Part shown: piece after piece, positions 5,832 through 6,683 of the stretch
How the letters are laid out: every line of letters starts with the position of its first letter
Numbering within the stretch: the first letter of the stretch is position 1
NCBI GenBank assembly: GCA_023150055.1
Contig: JAKLLP010000121.1
Coordinates: forward strand, 1-6,683
Reading direction: 5' to 3'
DNA: 6,683 nt
Origin: Gammaproteobacteria bacterium
GTDB lineage: Bacteria > Pseudomonadota > Gammaproteobacteria > Steroidobacterales > GCA-2729495
Position numbers and translations under genes: made by a program
The notes under the pieces: model-generated
Seen by the model: only the letters and a program-made list of their open reading frames with translations
Told to the model about the DNA's origin: nothing
Databases searched by the model: none

Positions 5832-6027
5832 AGCGTGGTTCGATGGCCGCGGCCACCCGCTCCGCCATCACCGGGTCCACCCGCGCCATGACCATGATCC
5901 CGGCGCCGACGTGCGCGAGCGCGAGCGTGGCCGGATCGGCGCCGGCCGCAAGCTCGGCTTGTGCGGCGTCGAGCAGGTCGCGGGTCAGGGTGCAGCGGCG
6001 GGTCAGGGCGGATCGTGTCTCTGCCAT
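5821..6027 (-). CDS. Small hypothetical protein, 68 aa
   Basis: I do not recognise this protein. It starts at ATG 6027, the first start codon after an in-frame TAA about 60 bases upstream; no clear Shine-Dalgarno is visible. About 59 of 68 third positions are G or C, matching the real genes of this window and arguing that the frame is coding. The sequence suggests a compact helical protein: TRDLLDAAQAELAAGADP at about 15-32, then an Ala/Val/Met-rich segment LALAHVGAGIMVMARVDP (about 35-52) and MAERVAAAIEP. The second segment is hydrophobic, but the charged residues at its end make a membrane span uncertain. Small genes of this type are common in phage and island DNA. It is read in the same direction as the 163-aa gene, 159 bases away. 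Confidence 0.5.
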   Translation of the reverse strand: MAETRSALTRRCTLTRDLLDAAQAELAAGADPATLALAHVGAGIMVMARVDPVMAERVAAAIEPRSPH

Positions 6028-6184
6028 CCGTGCCGAGCGCCAGTGGGGGCAGATGTACCGGCAGCAGGAGAAGGCGAAACGCGGGCCTTATCAGAACGGG
6101 AAAGGCAATCAGAGGTCATGCGATGTGACCGCTGACACCCTGGACGCCCTCGGCGTGACGAAACAGCAGTCGAGCGCGTGGCGC
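6023..6184 (+). pseudogene. Fragment of a phage/plasmid-type helical domain protein
   Basis: The plus strand encodes 54 uninterrupted codons running from AIRAERQWGQMYRQQEKAK to DTLDALGVTKQQSSAWR. From memory this matches a domain found in phage, plasmid and island proteins, where the pattern is roughly IRAERK-GELL-EMEKAKGG, a variable linker, then TLADLGISKxQSSxWQKLA. Both halves are present in the correct order and spacing. Normal proteins of this group are several times longer; here the similarity begins abruptly at 6023 and stops at 6184, where KLA should follow but QPVQPSER is read. Flanking plus-strand sequence in the same frame is antisense to the two minus-strand genes and shows no similarity. 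I interpret it as a remnant left by recombination. Confidence is limited because the match is from recall. Confidence 0.55.
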
Positions 6185-6186
6185 AG

Positions 6187-6678
6187 TCAGCCCGTCCAGC
6201 CGAGCGAGCGGGCGCGGGCGAGTATGTCGGCCTCGTGCTCGGCGTCCCACCAGCAGCCGCACGGCTCGCGCATTGCGGCGTCCCACAACGCCACCGGCAC
6301 GCGGTAGCCGTCCACGGTGAGCCGGTGCTCGTCGGTGCGCTCGGCCCACCCCTCGGCGTAGATCGGCACGCGCTCGCCGCCCTCGGCCAGCAGCGCCGCG
6401 ATAGCCTCGGCCGTGTCGGCATCCACGCGGCCACGCGGCCAGTAGCGCGCGTCCCGGTAGCGGCGCGGTATCTCAACGTAGCCGCCGCCGGCGACGGTGC
6501 AGCAGCGGAACGACGGCGCCAGGTCGGCAAGCGCCATATCCCGGCAGCGCGGCTCAGGCGTGCCGTCACGCCAGCGCCAGCCGTCCGGGTGACGGGCGAG
6601 CGTGCCGCCTAGCGTGGTGCTGATGGCCGTCATGGTGCGCCCGTCGCCGTCGAGCCGGCGGAGAGTATGCGCATACAT
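6187..6678 (-). CDS. Hypothetical protein, at least 163 aa
   Basis: I do not recognise this protein. The frame runs from ATG 6678 to the stop at 6187-6189. It is still open at the window edge, so the true start may lie outside; an internal ATG at 6633 (residue 16, MTAISTTLGG) is another candidate, and neither has a clear Shine-Dalgarno (GGCGA directly precedes 6678). About 90 percent of third positions are G or C, which supports coding. The protein is rich in Trp, Arg, Asp and Glu and has five Cys, including RCC and PCGCWWD near the C-terminus. The middle, DADTAEAIAALLAEGGERVPIY, looks helical; AERTDEHRLTVDGYRVPVALWDAAM resembles a beta-rich segment. There is no signal peptide or membrane span. 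Composition fits a soluble accessory protein of phage or island origin. Confidence 0.6.
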   Translation of the reverse strand: MYAHTLRRLDGDGRTMTAISTTLGGTLARHPDGWRWRDGTPEPRCRDMALADLAPSFRCCTVAGGGYVEIPRRYRDARYWPRGRVDADTAEAIAALLAEGGERVPIYAEGWAERTDEHRLTVDGYRVPVALWDAAMREPCGCWWDAEHEADILARARSLGWTG

Positions 6679-6683
6679 TCGCC

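Noticed and set aside
5609..6307. 232-codon plus-strand frame as one gene
   Set aside because: Only codons at 6023-6184 show family similarity; the rest is antisense to two better-supported minus-strand genes.
5499..6683. CRISPR array or insertion sequence in the accessory part
   Set aside because: The three 9-base repeats are too short and unevenly spaced for CRISPR, and no transposase motif or terminal inverted repeat pair was found.

Overview
The window is high-GC DNA from a gammaproteobacterium. The evidence is the block pcnB-folK-(deoxynucleoside kinase)-panB-panC on the minus strand, which is typical of that class, together with protein sequences close to gammaproteobacterial versions. 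The genus cannot be named from the sequence. The window holds a conserved chromosomal housekeeping part (1 to about 5500) and, beyond a tRNA-Glu gene, a different region (about 5500 to 6683) that looks like the edge of an integrated element.

Bases 1-1065 (+) carry most of queG (epoxyqueuosine reductase, tRNA modification), with the N-terminus outside the window. It converges on panC; the two stop codons pair with each other inside one 7-bp hairpin at 1062-1080. The minus-strand cluster runs right to left. pcnB (poly(A) polymerase I) overlaps folK (pterin pyrophosphokinase for folate) by 4 nt if folK uses its GTG. Next comes a deoxynucleoside kinase-like gene broken by an internal deletion near 3130/3131, then panB and panC, two pantothenate/CoA enzymes. 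PanB consumes methylene-tetrahydrofolate, so folK and panB are metabolically linked.

Between pcnB and the tRNA gene lie about 80 bases with an unusually compact control region. A perfect TATAAT for the rightward tRNA promoter overlaps, on the other strand, an extended -10 (TGCTATTAT) that fits pcnB. pcnB has no ATG where the protein should begin; the best starts are TTG at 5341 or ATT at 5338 behind an AGGG. An AUU start is known for E. coli pcnB.

tRNA-Glu(CUC) at 5423-5498 is complete with an encoded CCA. The 320 bases after it hold no convincing gene. They do hold three exact copies of CGTACGGAA with starts 11 and 42 bases apart and two small inverted repeats, an arrangement like integrase or excisionase arm sites beside a tRNA attachment site. 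Further right are two unfamiliar minus-strand genes (68 aa and at least 163 aa). In the gap between them lies a 54-codon plus-strand fragment resembling a helical domain found in phage and plasmid proteins. No integrase, second att copy or complete mobile module is visible, so the mobile-element reading is an inference. No complete undescribed system could be demonstrated in this window.
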